Assembly (NCBI RefSeq): GCF_000801105.2
Contig: NC_079517.1
Coordinates: forward strand, 11,656,001-11,720,000
Source: Raphanus sativus
Taxonomy: Eukaryota; Streptophyta; Magnoliopsida; Brassicales; Brassicaceae
Direction: 5' to 3'
Length of the DNA stretch: 64,000 bases
The position numbers and the translations under genes are program-made. Below are positions 22,152 to 41,736 of this stretch, piece by piece. Each line of letters opens with the position of its first letter. The stretch's first letter is position 1. Below the pieces are notes generated by a model that searched no databases, had not been told where the DNA came from, and saw only the letters and a program-made list of their open reading frames with translations.

Positions 22152-23128
22152 TTACCAGCCACACTTCTTGAAGAAGTCTCTGGTTCTCTTCCTCGCTCGG
22201 GTGACAACTATTACTATGCACGCGAGCACCCACGGAGGAAAGTTCCCCATGGAGATGTTGCTCTTGATCCACGCTGGAGGGTCTTTCAATAGAAACGTAA
22301 TTAACAGCATAACAATTGCGACTCCGAGCACGATTCTTGTAATGGGTTTGAGCAGAGAATCCTGAGAAAGACAAGAAATATTGCAACTTTTATACTTTTT
22401 TTCTTCTTCTTATAACAATAGCATCAAAAAAAATATTGAGAGTACTGTCTCGTCCTTTCTAGTTTCTACGTTTGTCTTTGTTGTGTACACCTTTGAGATC
22501 CAGAGGTGTGATTCCAAGAAACTATTTACTTGACCAATATCACTAGGACCGGGATTTTGAACCAAACCGAAAAATTTGGTTTCTGGTCCAAGCTCGGTTC
22601 AATTAAGTAAGTTTAAAAAAAACGGTTATAGGTTCAGTTTTCTAAAAAAAAAGTTCAACCAAATTCGAACTGAACTAACTATACCAATCATTTTAAATCA
22701 CAAAACAGAACCAAATGAAATAACAAATTAGACCGAAAGTAACCGAGATCATCGGAGATTACCTGAGGTTCACCGTCGATGTAAACCACGGCACCATCTC
22801 TGTAAGGCAACACAGACCAGCCATTCCTAGGGTGACACCGGATAGGGGCGGCTCGACCTCTCTCGACGTTGAAAGCGAAGATGGATTTCAATCCATATTT
22901 CTCAAGGATAGATCGAACTTCGAGCTGATTCTGCTCCCAACCGCCGAGATTCGACTTGAACACGTCGATCGGACCTTCTCCACACCGGTATAGATGGATT
23001 TCCACCTCCGGAACCTTCGTCGTCGCGGTCCTTGAATTCGATTCCCCGTCGAGCAGCGGTGTAGTCTCTTCGATCTCTTGTTGCGGATCTCTCTCCTCCG
23101 TGTTCTCCGGCATTGTTTCTATTGACAT
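22152..23128 (-). CDS. Small membrane-anchored protein, AT1G71780-like
   Basis: Two exons, 22763-23128 and 22152-22361, join in phase 0 to give 191 residues. The N-terminal half is hydrophilic and acidic (MSIETMPENTEERDP..). The middle holds a conserved-looking soluble segment with VEIHLYRCGEG and PIRCHPRNGWSVLPYRDGA. The second exon encodes two hydrophobic stretches (about residues 132-148 and 165-175) and a basic tail ending KKCGW. This fits a small integral membrane protein of unknown function. Gene order suggests the counterpart of AT1G71780. I chose ATG 23128; another in-frame ATG at 23191 would add 21 residues in the probable leader. The gene is intact, but a young LTR retrotransposon lies about 180 bp beyond its stop, probably in or next to the 3' UTR. 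Confidence 0.82.
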
Positions 23129-23265
23129 GGCTAACGATTCTCGCCGGTCCGATGAAGAGGTTTCTTTTATTAAAAAGAAAACAGAACACAAGTTTTCTGT
23201 CTGGAACGACGCGTTTTAATTAGAATGGCTTTCTGTCTGAAAGCAAAACCAATCAGTAAAAGTGG

Positions 23266-23285
23266 TCGGGCCTCATCATGGGCCT
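23266..23285 (-). promoter_or_regulatory. Paired GGCCC (site II-like) motifs
   Basis: On the minus strand AGGCCCATGATGAGGCCCGA lies about 140-160 bp upstream of the membrane-protein ATG. Tandem GGCCCA-type motifs are common in promoters of constitutive plant genes. Role inferred from the motif. Confidence 0.4.
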
Positions 23286-23712
23286 GAACGGAATTAAAAC
23301 TAAGAAAACATAAACCAAGGCAAACTAAGAAACACACTTGATCAGGTTCCACTTCTTGCACAAATATCCCTCTAGATATGGCGTTATGTTTCCTTAGCTA
23401 GTTAATCACATTCTTATGGTTTTGTGACTGCTTAGGAAACCTCAAAAATATATATAAAGTAATCCTTACATCACTTTCTATCATATCAAAGATAATGGCA
23501 GGGCTAGACTAAGCTTTTATGAGGGTCAATTTCATAATTGACATACATCATAGAGGTCAATAAACTGAATTTTACAACATTTTTTCAGTTATATCACTAA
23601 AATATAAGCAAAATTTTTTTTACACCAAATCCATATGGATCAAGTGATCCACGTGCTATAGAGCTGCCTCCGCCACTGGTTAAAAACCAAGATATAGAAA
23701 AGAAGAGAATAA

Positions 23713-23800
23713 CCGAAGGTTTACTTTGGAGAGACGAGAAAAATGGTTTGCACATCTGCGTTCAGCCACCAGCTGAGATCGTACAGATGAGGTTTACCCC
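23713..23800 (+). pseudogene. Relic of capping protein beta subunit, last exon
   Basis: One frame reads VYFGETRKMVCT (23719-23754). A shifted frame then continues PPAEIVQMR (23766-23792). As I recall it, plant F-actin capping protein beta ends with a YFGKTREMVCT..PPAE-type segment. The break between frames and the absence of the rest of the gene show a decayed fragment. In Arabidopsis the capping protein beta gene (AT1G71790) lies between the small membrane protein gene and CSTF64, exactly this position, which strengthens the call. No intact upstream exons were found between 23129 and 23700. Confidence 0.65.
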
Positions 23801-24755
23801 AATGGCCCGACAGTTGATGCTCCCTTTCCATCAATCTTAACTTAATAACATTTCTTCTGATTATTAACAGTGTCTTATGTGAATGTCATTTATTTACTTT
23901 GTCTCTTATTTCGCCAATGCCAGCATGTGACACCATCTTGTTCTACTGATATGCAACAGAACAATGTGTATTTTAAGGTTGTAGATATATATCTTTTGAA
24001 AACGCCTCGACTTCTCCAAAGCTATAGAAATGATCAGTGGTGTTGGTAGGTAGCCTTTGACATTGAATGAAATGAAACGCTAACTATCAGATTATGTAAA
24101 TTACTTTCAAGATTAGTTCAGCTATTCCCTAAAGATTTTCCATGAACCAAGTTACAAGAGAAGCAGTGAACATACGATGGCAAAAACTTGTGTAATGTAA
24201 CGAAAATTAGTAAAAAAGAAAGAAAATAAAAACCTAATAAACATTTCAATAATCAAATATTCTAAAAAAGCGGTTTAGAATGACAAATCAGCCAGCCGTA
24301 AAAAAATCAATATTACTACGAAACCTTATTTTCAAGTATATATATTTATCGCGTAGCTGCTGTTTCTATTAAAAGTTTTTCTAACATGTTTGGTGTAATT
24401 TTTTTTTTTATATATTTACACTGATTTGATATCAAGAAAGTCAGATGTTATAGAAAAAAAAAAAGACTTTCCTCTTTTTTCTTTTTTTTTGTCGGAGACT
24501 TTCCTTTTTTACCTGACATAAATAACCTTTCGATGGTACTAAAACTCGCTTTGCCTAATTAATTTCGCTCGTCTTTAATCCCGAGAGCAAAACATAAAAA
24601 AAGGTCACACTACTCCCCATTGACGAATTCGAAAAGATCTCCGATAAATCTTCACATCGAAAACTCGTTCGAATTCGAATTCAAATCAAAACATTTATTA
24701 GAGGAAGAAGATGAATCCGCGCTTAAACTTCATCATCATCTTCTATTGATTCAAT
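23801..24755. other. Spacer and CSTF64 leader
   Basis: AT-rich, without a gene. The last ~150 bases before 24756 are the likely 5' leader of CSTF64, including a CATCATCATC tract. Confidence 0.5.
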
Positions 24756-27209
24756 ATGGCTTCTTCATCCCAACGACGCTGCGTTTTCGGTACTCACTCT
24801 CTCTCTCCCCCTTCCACACATCATCTTCTCCCTCCTTTTGCTTTCCAATAATCGATCTTCATCGTCTCTTTGTTAGTTGGGAACATTCCTTACGACGTCA
24901 CCGAGGAACAACTCAGAGACATCTGCGGCGAGGTTGGACCCGTTGTCTCCTTTAGGTCAGTAGTTATATCGCCCCATTCTTCAATTAGCCTCCTTAATTG
25001 CGTTTTTAGGGTTTTGATTAAAAGAACCCACCTTTTCTTCTTCTTCCTGGTTCAGATTAGTTACCGATAGAGAAACTGGTAAACCTAAAGGCTACGGCTT
25101 TTGCGAGTACAAGGACGAAGAGACCGCGCTGAGTGCTCGTCGTAATCTCCAGAGTTACGAAATCAATGGCCGTCAATTAAGAGTTGATTTCGCTGAGAAT
25201 GACAAAGGAACCGACAAAACCCGAGATCAGGTTCTACTCCCCTCTCTCTCTCTCTCTGGTCTTAAAAATGTTTGCATCTCAGTAAGTTATATAACTAAAG
25301 GTTATACCTTTGAATGATTCAGGGTCAAGGAGCTCCTGCTTTGCCTACTACTACTACTACTGGTATGTTTTTTTTGTTTCAGTCCCTGACCATATTTGTC
25401 TTTAGAGAAAACATAACTATATATATATCCTTGTTTGTTTATGGCAGAATCTCAAAAGCAGCCTGTAGATTCGAATCTTCATCAGCCGGTTGGTATCAAC
25501 CTTGCTATATCAGCTGCATCTGTTATGGCCGGTGCGCTTGGTGCTCCCCAGGTTGGTTCTACACAGAGTACACTGCAGGTTCCAGCTACTGATCCTCTGA
25601 CTCTTCATCTTGCCAACATGTCTAGAAGTCAGCTCTCTGATATTATATCCTCCATTAAGGTGTGAATCTATCAAAAATAGGTTGTTTCGTTAAATATTTA
25701 CTGACCCGTTATTGAACGGCTGTTAACTGGTTGTGTTCTCAGTTAATGGCTACGCAGAACAAGGAACAAGCTCGACAGTTGTTGGTTTCAAGACCTCAGT
25801 TGCTAAAAGCTGTTTTCCTGGTGAGTACTCACCCATACAAATTGTGCTTATTACACCATTTTGTGAACCTATACGTTTGTTTAATGTTGTAGGCACAGAT
25901 AATGCTTGGGATTGTGAGTCCTCAAGTTGTAAGTTTCCATCTCACTGAGTAGTTTTGTGCGTCTTCTTTCTCTATCTATCTATTATGTCTTAAGAGCGCT
26001 ATTTCCATTCTTGAATTGAGCAGTTGCAGACGCCAAATATTGTTCAGGCCCCAAATCATAATATGTCAGGGTCGTCCGTTCAGGACACGCAAGTATCTGG
26101 TCAGAACCTATTACCGCCACTGGCACAAAGGCCACAGCAGCTTAGTCGACATCCCCATAGTCAGTTTCCCGTTCAACAGTCCTCTAAACAACATTTCAGT
26201 CAGATTTCACAACCAGGTCCTTCTTCTGTAAATCCTCCATATAGATCCCAAGTTCAAGGTCTCAGTGAAACCGCTCCACTCCAACGCCAAAAACAAGTGG
26301 TTCCAGCTTCCATCAGCATGGGTTATAGTATTCAGACTTCAGTTCCAAATAACGGTATCCAGCCATCTCAAGTACCTCGGCCACCATTGACAAACTCTGT
26401 GATGCAGGTGAGTTTCCACAATATCTTTCTTTTTGGAGAATGAAACTATTGGGTTATAAATTCAGTTCAAAAGTATTTGCATAGCTTACCACCATAGTTT
26501 TCAAATGTCAACATTATGGTGCACACACCGAAGGTACTCTGCTTTAGTTACCATATCTTACTGGAAAAGTTCATTGATAGTTTGATATGAGTTGCTAATG
26601 AGTGGTCAAAGGGAAAGATTCACGCTTTTTTTTTAACTTTTCAAGTTAATAATGAAGTTCATATATAAATGTCTAGTGAGCATCGAAGGGCGTTGAGTGA
26701 CCCTTTTCATCTTGTTTGTTATTTAGATTTTCTATAAAGATTACTTCACGTCTGTATTTATATACTTTACAGCAAGGTGGGCAAATGGTATCACTAAACT
26801 ATGGCAAAAGAATAAACAACGAGGGACCTCATGAATCAATAAACAGACCGTCAAAGATGATGAGAGTGGATGAAAGGAGAATCGATCCATTCCATGGAGG
26901 GCATGCGTCTAACTCAATGCTTCCAAATCCAGTACAAGTACAAGAGAGAGCGCATCAGGTATACACATCATTTGGAAGTTTAATTGGATGAGAAAATCCT
27001 TCACAAACTCCACCCACTGAATCTATTAGTTTGCAAACCTTTGCTCAGTGATAGATTTTCTTTCTCTACAGACACATATCTCCCCGGATGTTCAGTCAAC
27101 GTTGCTACAGCAAGTAATGAACTTGACACCGGAACAGCTGAGGTTGCTGACTCCAGAGCAACAGCAAGAAGTCATGAAGCTGCAACAAGCTCTCAAGCAG
27201 CATTCATAG
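24756..27209 (+). CDS. CSTF64: Cleavage stimulation factor 64-kDa subunit
   Basis: Ten exons: 24756-24789, 24877-24955, 25056-25230, 25323-25362, 25448-25659, 25743-25820, 25893-25928, 26024-26407, 26773-26958 and 27072-27209, totalling 1362 nt for 453 residues (about 460 in Arabidopsis). An N-terminal RRM (about residues 10-86: [13 protein letters not shown]1 KGYGFCEY) binds the U/GU-rich element downstream of poly(A) sites. A hinge follows that contacts CstF-77/symplekin ([17 protein letters not shown].. to VSPQ). Then comes a long Gln/Pro/Ser-rich region, and a C-terminal three-helix domain with [19 protein letters not shown]. The nuclear protein helps select cleavage sites for mRNA 3'-end formation. 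All domains are present and all introns are GT-AG. Gene order fits Arabidopsis AT1G71800. Confidence 0.95.
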
Positions 27210-28686
27210 CATTGAGGTTGTTGTCTTCTATGCAGAGCTGCGTTGTTTTGCTTGGTGATATTTGATCGAATTCTCATTCGGTTTCCTCTTTCTTCTGTCC
27301 CACAGGTTGGTTCGTTGGTTCCATTTGATTGAAACTTGCAGAGATGGAAAGAGTTTTCGCACACAGATTACAATAGAAAGAAGAAGGATTCTCTCACTTG
27401 AATTGGTGAGTGATTGTATTATTAGTGTAGCATTTATTTTGTGCTGAGTTTGTCTTATAGTCATAGAAATATCCAGCCATCAATAATATAAAAGAGAAAG
27501 TTACAAGTCAAAGAAGTCTCAGAACAACTGTGTCGTCTACTCCTCTCTCTCTGTTTTTCTTTCTTTTTTGCTTTAACTAAACCATCCTTCGCTTTCACTT
27601 TATATCATGTAGCAACTGGTTAGTACTTCAGTGAATAAACATTTTTATTTCACCAAAGCTTTTACCAATAAAGGGGAATAAAAATAATTCAAGTTGATTT
27701 CTCGTTTAAACATGGATCAAACGTGTTTATCTTTCAATCAGCTTAAGTTTGGGAGTCTAAAGTAGATTTCTTTCTAATGTCCTTAAACTTTTATAGCAAG
27801 TATTAGTTAAAGTACCAAGTGTTAGTTAGTACATAGTGTTTCCTCGGTCACTAAGCAGATCATGGAAGTTTACATTGTGAACTCCTCTGGAAGTTCCATC
27901 TTGGAAAACAGGAGTCAATTGTTTCAGAGCACAACCAAAAACTTTTTAAGGACAAACACGTAGCTGCATTACTAAGATTTTTTTCTAAACCGGTAACAAT
28001 AACGGAAGCCTATAGAAGTTGTGCAGATATGAATTAGGGAATGTCAACACTCGACAGTTAAAAGTTTAGAGATAGACACCAATGACCAGAGTATACCCCT
28101 AAGAGTTACAAAGTCCTAATCCAGCACTTTGAATAGGCCTGCAGAAATTTACCAAACCAAACAGAATCGAATTTTTATTTTACAGTTATTGGTTCAAGTT
28201 CAGCTCATTTTGACAGATTTAAATTTTTTTGAGTACTAACGATTTTTAACTTTTAAGCAAATCATACTGATTTATATCAAATCAAGCCCAAACTATATCA
28301 AAAAATTAACCGAAATAAGCTAAATTAATTAAAATCACCCCAAGTTTTATTAAGGTAACCCGATTTCAGTTTGGTATGATCTAATAACCGACAAACTGGA
28401 CCAAAATTTTATGCAAATCGAACTAACCGAACTGAATCAATCGTATAAACCGAACTCGCATGCTTACTCGGACGAACCATGGTGTTGGTATATATACACG
28501 TTTTGGTCAGCGGATCAGCGTTTGCGTTTGCGTTTGGAGAAAAAAAAAGCAAATCCACCAAGTAAAATATCTCTCCAATTTTTTCTCAAATTTTCAGATC
28601 TCTTAAGACTCTCCTCTGCGTTACTATTGATTGTTCTTCAATTTTTTTAGGATCGGAGTAGTTGTTGTTGATCTAAAAAGCGAAGG
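27210..28686. other. CSTF64-SEC6 spacer
   Basis: No intact gene. As I recall, Arabidopsis has an ABC1-like kinase gene (AT1G71810) here, but I could not see any remnant of it. About 28130-28480 is a repetitive-looking stretch rich in AACCGAAC/AACCGAAT words, a common crucifer repeat composition. The SEC6 leader occupies the end. Confidence 0.5.
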
Positions 28687-35362
<6,676 letters not shown>

Positions 35363-38300
35363 AACAACGTTCAGCGTTTGCGTTTTCAGCATTTGGCGTT
35401 TGCTTCCATCTCCTGTCTCTCTCTTTTTACTTTTTCTTTGCATGATATTTTTTCCTATTAGTTACTTATTCTAATTTTCTTTGATTCTCCCTCAACTTTT
35501 GTTTACCTCTTCATGTGGCCCGGAACCTTGATCATTACCATCGTGAATAATTTTATAAATGTTTCACAATTAATAAATTGCAAGCATTATCTTGAAAATG
35601 TTTCAAAAATGACTGGTTCTTTTTTTTTCCTCTAACTTTTGTTCTAGAAACCTTTTCATCATAATCAGATAAAGAGTCCACCACATGGGACAAGCCTAAT
35701 GTGTTATATTTACAGGGTAACAAATATATTTACTTTATGCACTACTCATTGTTTTCATTTAACGGAAACACACAAATTCAATAAAAAGATAAGTTTATGC
35801 AAAATTGTATTGTGGAGGAACAGTTTTCAAGATCATATGCCATACTACTCCACAGTGGAACTTGGCCAAATTTTGTATTACCGTCTCTATAGTTTTTTTC
35901 CACCAAAATATTCGACAAAACTTAAGGTAGACAACCCAAAATTTTGGAACTCCTTTATCTTAAAATGTGTCGTTTGTTGTTGGTTAAGACAATAATCAAG
36001 GTTAAAAGAAGCTAAAACAGTGTTAAATATTATTGTTCCTTCAGGGTTAAAGATACCATATAAAATTGTGTTACAAAATTGTTTTGGTTAAACAAAAATT
36101 GTTTTAATTCCATGGATATTAATAAATAAAAACTAAACTTATAACGTTTAAAACTAAATATATAAATTTAATTTTAAAGTTGAGTTTGTTTTCTTTGGTG
36201 CTGACCAGTTTAGTTGTTTTCCTTAATGTAGAAGTGAGTGTTCAAATTGAGTGGTGTCATTTTCTCGGGTTGCATCTTTTCAAGTGTCTCATATGATATA
36301 ATGTTCTTGATGCATGAATGAAGTGTGTGTGTCAGGTTTTATTAGTTTCGTTTATGCAAAAGCATGTAGTTTTGTATCCCTTAGTTGTTCTTTTTTTAAA
36401 CACATCATTTAATTGTTCATATTCAATTTCTTAGGACTTTTCTTTAACTAGCGGAAACAACATAATATAAGTTTTTCTATATTTATGTTCACCGGTAGAT
36501 TGAAAAATAGTTTCACTCCTCCTAAACTTATTCTCAATTTTCTTTTTTATCATATTAGTTTTAGAGTCGTCTTGAGTGCATTTTTTATATTGTTTATTTA
36601 TCTATTTTAGTAAGAGACAGTTTTTTTTCTGTGTTTAATTTCATGTATATGAAATTAGGTTTATGAAGATTTGGAACCTAGACTATGTGTGATATACTGT
36701 CTCATGCACTCGAAGCAAATTCGGTGGTAGCATCCAAAACACCGTGAATTTTTCATCCGCTGGCACATCCTTGTAACAGATACCACATGTCTCCACTAAA
36801 TTCGGTGTATTACATCATTGTCTTTCATTTTGTATGCACTAATTTTGACTTTGAATCAAAATTTAGTTATGACAAACTTAATTTTGAAAAATTATTTGTA
36901 TTTTACTGTTGCCTAAAGTACTTTTTTCTCCAACACATAAACACAACTTTGAATGTAACAATTAGTATTGTAAAAATGAAGGTACAAGATTCTACACATA
37001 ATTGAGAACTCTTTCCAATTTAAAATGTTTAAAATGAAGGTATGAGATTCTACACATTTTATTCCTGCATAAAACCCTTCACTTTTGTTTAAGAAGTTTA
37101 GAAACCTCTTACCTATTTGTAGAGGTAACAAAACAGTTTACTTTTGATAAAAAAAAAGTAAAGTAAAAAAGTCATGCTATTGCTAACACAACCTAAAATG
37201 AAAAAATGAATTTTCATATAAGAATGTTTAATTTGTGATTTTCTTTTCTAAATTTAAGTTATGTTCTAAACTTATCATGTAATCCGAGTTAGCCAATTCA
37301 ATATCAGTTATATATAATACGATTCAAAAAAATTAAGAGAGATAGATAGTTTACAAATAAATATCAAGTGATTATAAACATTCTCTGTATCTTTTATATT
37401 TTTATGCATATGATTTCTATATTCGTTTTTTTTCATTTACCATTAACTACTAGTAAGAGTTATTGGTTTATGCATTTTAATGTATTTGGAAACCAAATGA
37501 AAATTATAAAAATTAAAATTCTCACTTTCTATGATTATGTTCATTTTTCTAAGTTTCCAGGTTCTGGTCTTTTTCTATCTCTATGGGTTTTCAATTTTCT
37601 GGAAATATGTGTATTTCTCTATTTTTAGTAAAGTGTTGATTTGGGATCTTAAAATTTTCAATTCTAGAATAGTCGTTCGTTGTCAATTTTTTTTTTCAAT
37701 TCTAGTTTAATTATAACTAAAAATAAAACTATTGCTATTTTGTCAAACAAAATTTGAGTTATGTCCAGAGTTAGATTAGTTGTTAGTGCTATACCCTTAC
37801 AAAATATATATACTCATTTTCACCATTAATAAAACTTTTTAAGTTTTTTTTATAAATTAATGGTTTTAAATTAAGAAAAACAAAAGAAAAGAAAAATGGC
37901 CCACAGAGGTTTGACCAGGACAGGAGCAACGGGTGAGGAGCTGAGCTTCAACTACTGCCCAAAATCCAAGTGACGTCGTTTTCAGTGATCTCACGCGAAC
38001 ATAATTTTTTGAGTTGCCAAATAGGGCAGAGCGGGCAGTACCGTTCCGGGCAGCTATATTCCTCGTCTTCCTCACACTGCATGCCTCCATAAATAAAAGC
38101 CCGTTGAGATCAAAACTCAAATAAAAACAATACTTTTTATTTATTTATTAATATAAGAAAAAACTATTATAATCGATAAAAGGAGATGGATTGAAAAGGA
38201 GAGGACGAAGAACACTAATGATAGTTTCTTTGGCAGGCTTGTGTTAATAACATTTCTACAAACAAAAAAGCTCTTTTTTATTATTACTTCACGTTTTATT

Positions 38301-38550
38301 TCTCCAAAAAGCTCAAATCTTTTTCCTTTGGAACTTTATCTTAAAAAACAAAACTTTCGTTTCCAAGTGATAAAGAGACAGAGAGAGAGAGAGAGAGAGT
38401 GTGAGAGTGTGGAGACGAAAGGAAGGCCGGAAAGTTTAGCACTTTTGCTTTCTGCTCAGTGTTTCAGCTAATGGGTTGATTAGGGATTTGATTTTGAGTT
38501 GAGGTTTTGTAGGGTTGATGCTAGATCTGAAGAGATAAATCTGGTCGGAA
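35363..38550. other. SEC6-SERK1 spacer and SERK1 leader
   Basis: About 3.2 kb, AT-rich, with no gene or transposon ends that I could define. A TGACGTCG motif (near 37971) and a TATA-like CCATAAATAAAAG (near 38087) lie upstream of SERK1. The 5' leader holds a GA microsatellite at about 38376-38398. Confidence 0.5.
38376..38400. repeat. (GA)n microsatellite in the SERK1 leader
   Basis: About ten GA units in the likely 5' leader. GAGA-type tracts are frequent in crucifer leaders. Confidence 0.85.
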
Positions 38551-41500
38551 ATGGAGAAGATTCATGTGGTTTTTGTCTTACTTTCACTCATCTTACTGCC
38601 CTGGCTTGCCTCTGCTAATCTCGAAGGTTTGTTGTAGCTACTCAACGCTCTTGCTTCTTCACTCTTTATGTTTTAGTGAATCTCTTATCATCATAGGGTC
38701 TGCATTTTGATTTTGAAAAAAAAGGGTTTTTAATCGGTTATAGTTTGTGGATTACATGAGGAGTGGTCTGAAAGTTTTGTTCATTGTTTTCTAATTGTGA
38801 AATGATGGTGTTTGTTTGTATGTTTAGACTTTTAGTGGGTATTACAGTGAATCCACTATTGCTTTTTCTTGTTCACATCCACTATTGCTGAAAAAAAGTT
38901 TGGTGAAAGTTGGCTCTTACAGACTACTTTGATCGTGTTTGTAACAGCTTGGATCTTGAAACTATGCACAGCTTAAGATTTGATGCAAACGGTCTTTGAT
39001 AGGCTTCCTTTGTTTTAGATTTTATATCAAAACTTGTGTCGTTATTAGTCTTTTAATTTTGTCTAAGAGACCTGCTCGGTTAGTTCTCTTGATGCTAATC
39101 TTGTTAGATTTTTTTGTGCTTATTGTTGTTACAGGTGATGCATTGCATACTTTGAGGGTCACTTTAGTTGATCCCAACAATGTCTTGCAGAGCTGGGATC
39201 CTACGCTTGTCAATCCTTGCACTTGGTTCCACGTCACTTGCAACAACGAGAACAGCGTCATAAGAGTGTAAAAAAGCTTCTTACTTACTAAGCTCCTCCC
39301 TTTTAACTTTGAATCTTCTCAATTTGTGATCTGACATTGTAAATTTCTTTTTTTTTACAGTGATTTGGGGAATGCAGAGTTGTCTGGCCATTTAGTTCCA
39401 GAGCTTGGTGTGCTCAAGAACTTGCAGTATCTGTAAGTCACACTTAATGCAAACATTGTATTAAAACAAAAATCAAATCCAATAGTTTGATGATATCAGA
39501 GAAACCAATTGTAGTCTAAATCTTCTTCCTACTTTCTTTGACAGGGAGCTTTACAGTAACAACATAACTGGCCCTATTCCTAGTAATCTTGGCAACCTGA
39601 CAAACTTAGTGAGCTTGGATCTTTACCTAAACAGCTTCACTGGTCCCATTCCGGAATCACTGGGAAAGCTTTCAAAGCTTAGGTTTCTGTGAGTACTATT
39701 GCTTTACCTGCTCACAGTATTGTTTAATCTTTGGTTTACTCACAGTTTCTGAAACTTTTCATGCAAGAATAGCCGGCTTAACAACAACACTCTCAGTGGC
39801 TCTATTCCCATGTCATTGACCAATATCACCACCCTTCAAGTCTTGTGAGTCTTCTCATTTATGTCTGCCTTCCTCAGTTGGTTTGTACGAGTTAAATGCC
39901 TTATAGTTTTGATGTATACTACAACTGCAGAGATCTGTCTAATAACCAACTCTCTGGTTCGGTTCCTGACAATGGCTCCTTCTCACTCTTCACACCCATA
40001 AGGTTTATATCTCTTATCTTTTACTGGTTCTATCATTTACATGTGTTTGAACCGTATTGACGATTGAAATTCTCATTTCGTTGTGCAGTTTTGCTAACAA
40101 CTTAGACCTCTGTGGACCTGTAACAAGCCGCCCATGTCCTGGATCTCCCCCGTTCTCTCCTCCTCCGCCTTTTATCTCACCTCCTCCAGTTTCCGCACCC
40201 AGTAAGTTGCCCCTCTTGATAGAAAACAGAAGATGAGATCTCACTAGGCTGGTTTCTCATATAAACAATCTTGCCTATTAAACAAATTGATATTTGATTT
40301 TACAGGTGGGTACGGTCTAACTGGAGCAATAGCAGGTGGAGTTGCTGCAGGTGCTGCTTTGCTTTTTGCTGCTCCTGCAATAGCCTTTGCTTGGTGGCGT
40401 CGAAGAAAGCCACACGATATCTTCTTCGACGTGCCTGGTGAGTTTAATAGAGAAAGTCACTCTGTCTTTTTGATGCTACAACAAGCTCTCTTTTTTAAAC
40501 AAAAAGTTTTTAACTTTAAATTATCTGTGTGTAGCCGAAGAGGATCCAGAGGTTCATCTTGGACAGCTCAAGAGGTTTTCTCTGCGGGAGCTACAAGTGG
40601 CAAGCGACGGGTTCAGCAACAAGAACATTCTAGGAAGAGGAGGGTTCGGGAAAGTCTACAAGGGACGTTTAGCAGACGGAACTCTCGTTGCTGTCAAGAG
40701 ACTCAAGGAAGAACGAACTCCAGGAGGGGAGCTACAGTTTCAAACAGAAGTAGAGATGATAAGCATGGCTGTTCATCGAAACCTCTTGAGATTGCGAGGC
40801 TTCTGCATGACACCAACGGAGAGACTGCTTGTCTATCCTTACATGGCCAATGGAAGCGTCGCTTCATGTCTCAGAGGTATTTAAAAAAAACATCTTTTAA
40901 ATGTTTTGTTCTTCTCTCTAATGGATTCATAACCAACGCAGAGAGGCCACCGTCGCAGCCTCCACTAGACTGGCCAACGAGGAAGAGAATAGCACTAGGC
41001 TCAGCTCGTGGTTTATCTTACTTACATGATCACTGCGACCCTAAGATCATCCACCGTGACGTGAAAGCAGCGAACATTCTACTAGACGAGGACTTCGAAG
41101 CGGTTGTTGGTGACTTCGGGCTAGCGAAGCTCATGGACTACAAAGACACTCACGTGACAACAGCTGTACGTGGCACGATAGGCCACATCGCTCCAGAGTA
41201 TCTCTCAACCGGAAAGTCCTCAGAGAAAACAGACGTGTTCGGTTACGGTATCATGCTTTTGGAGCTCATCACAGGACAAAGAGCCTTTGATCTCGCTAGG
41301 CTAGCTAACGACGATGACGTCATGTTGCTTGACTGGGTAAAAGTTTTATACTTTTTAGGTTTCATTTATTTGTTGAAAGGTGCTAACTTTTTTTTTTTTT
41401 ATGTTTTGTGTGTGTTTAAAGGTGAAAGGGTTGTTGAAGGAGAAGAAGCTGGAGATGTTGGTGGATCCTGATCTTCAGACGAACTATGAGGAGAGGGAAC

Positions 41501-41736
41501 TGGAACAGGTGATACAAGTGGCGTTGCTTTGCACGCAAGGTTCGCCTATGGAAAGACCAAAGATGTCGGAGGTTGTGAGGATGCTTGAAGGAGATGGGCT
41601 TGCGGAGAGATGGGATGAGTGGCAGAAAGTTGAGATATTGAGGGAAGATGTTGATTTGAGTCCTAGTCTTCACTCTGATTGGATCGTTGATTCTACTTAC
41701 AATTTGCATGCTGTTGAGTTGTCTGGTCCTAGGTAA
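38551..41736 (+). CDS. SERK1: Somatic embryogenesis receptor-like kinase 1
   Basis: Eleven exons: 38551-38626, 39135-39267, 39361-39432, 39545-39688, 39773-39844, 39931-40002, 40089-40201, 40306-40437, 40535-40876, 40942-41336 and 41422-41736, totalling 1866 nt for 621 residues (625 in Arabidopsis). Order: signal peptide (about 1-23), leucine-zipper-like N-cap, five leucine-rich repeats carried on 72/144-nt exons, the Ser-Pro-Pro motif typical of SERKs ([11 protein letters not shown]), one transmembrane helix, juxtamembrane segment, kinase and C-terminal tail ending ELSGPR. Kinase residues are intact: GRGGFGKV loop, VAVKRLK lysine, HRD ([10 protein letters not shown]) and DFG (GDFGLAK), so an active RD kinase. 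It is a plasma-membrane co-receptor in brassinosteroid, anther and embryogenic signalling. The signal peptide is about four residues shorter than in Arabidopsis. The SPP motif and tail argue for SERK1/2 over SERK3/BAK1; gene order indicates SERK1. Confidence 0.95.

Noticed and set aside
37866..38120. 84-codon minus-strand frame upstream of SERK1
   Set aside because: No domain; it lies in the SERK1 promoter region and looks like chance in slightly GC-richer DNA.
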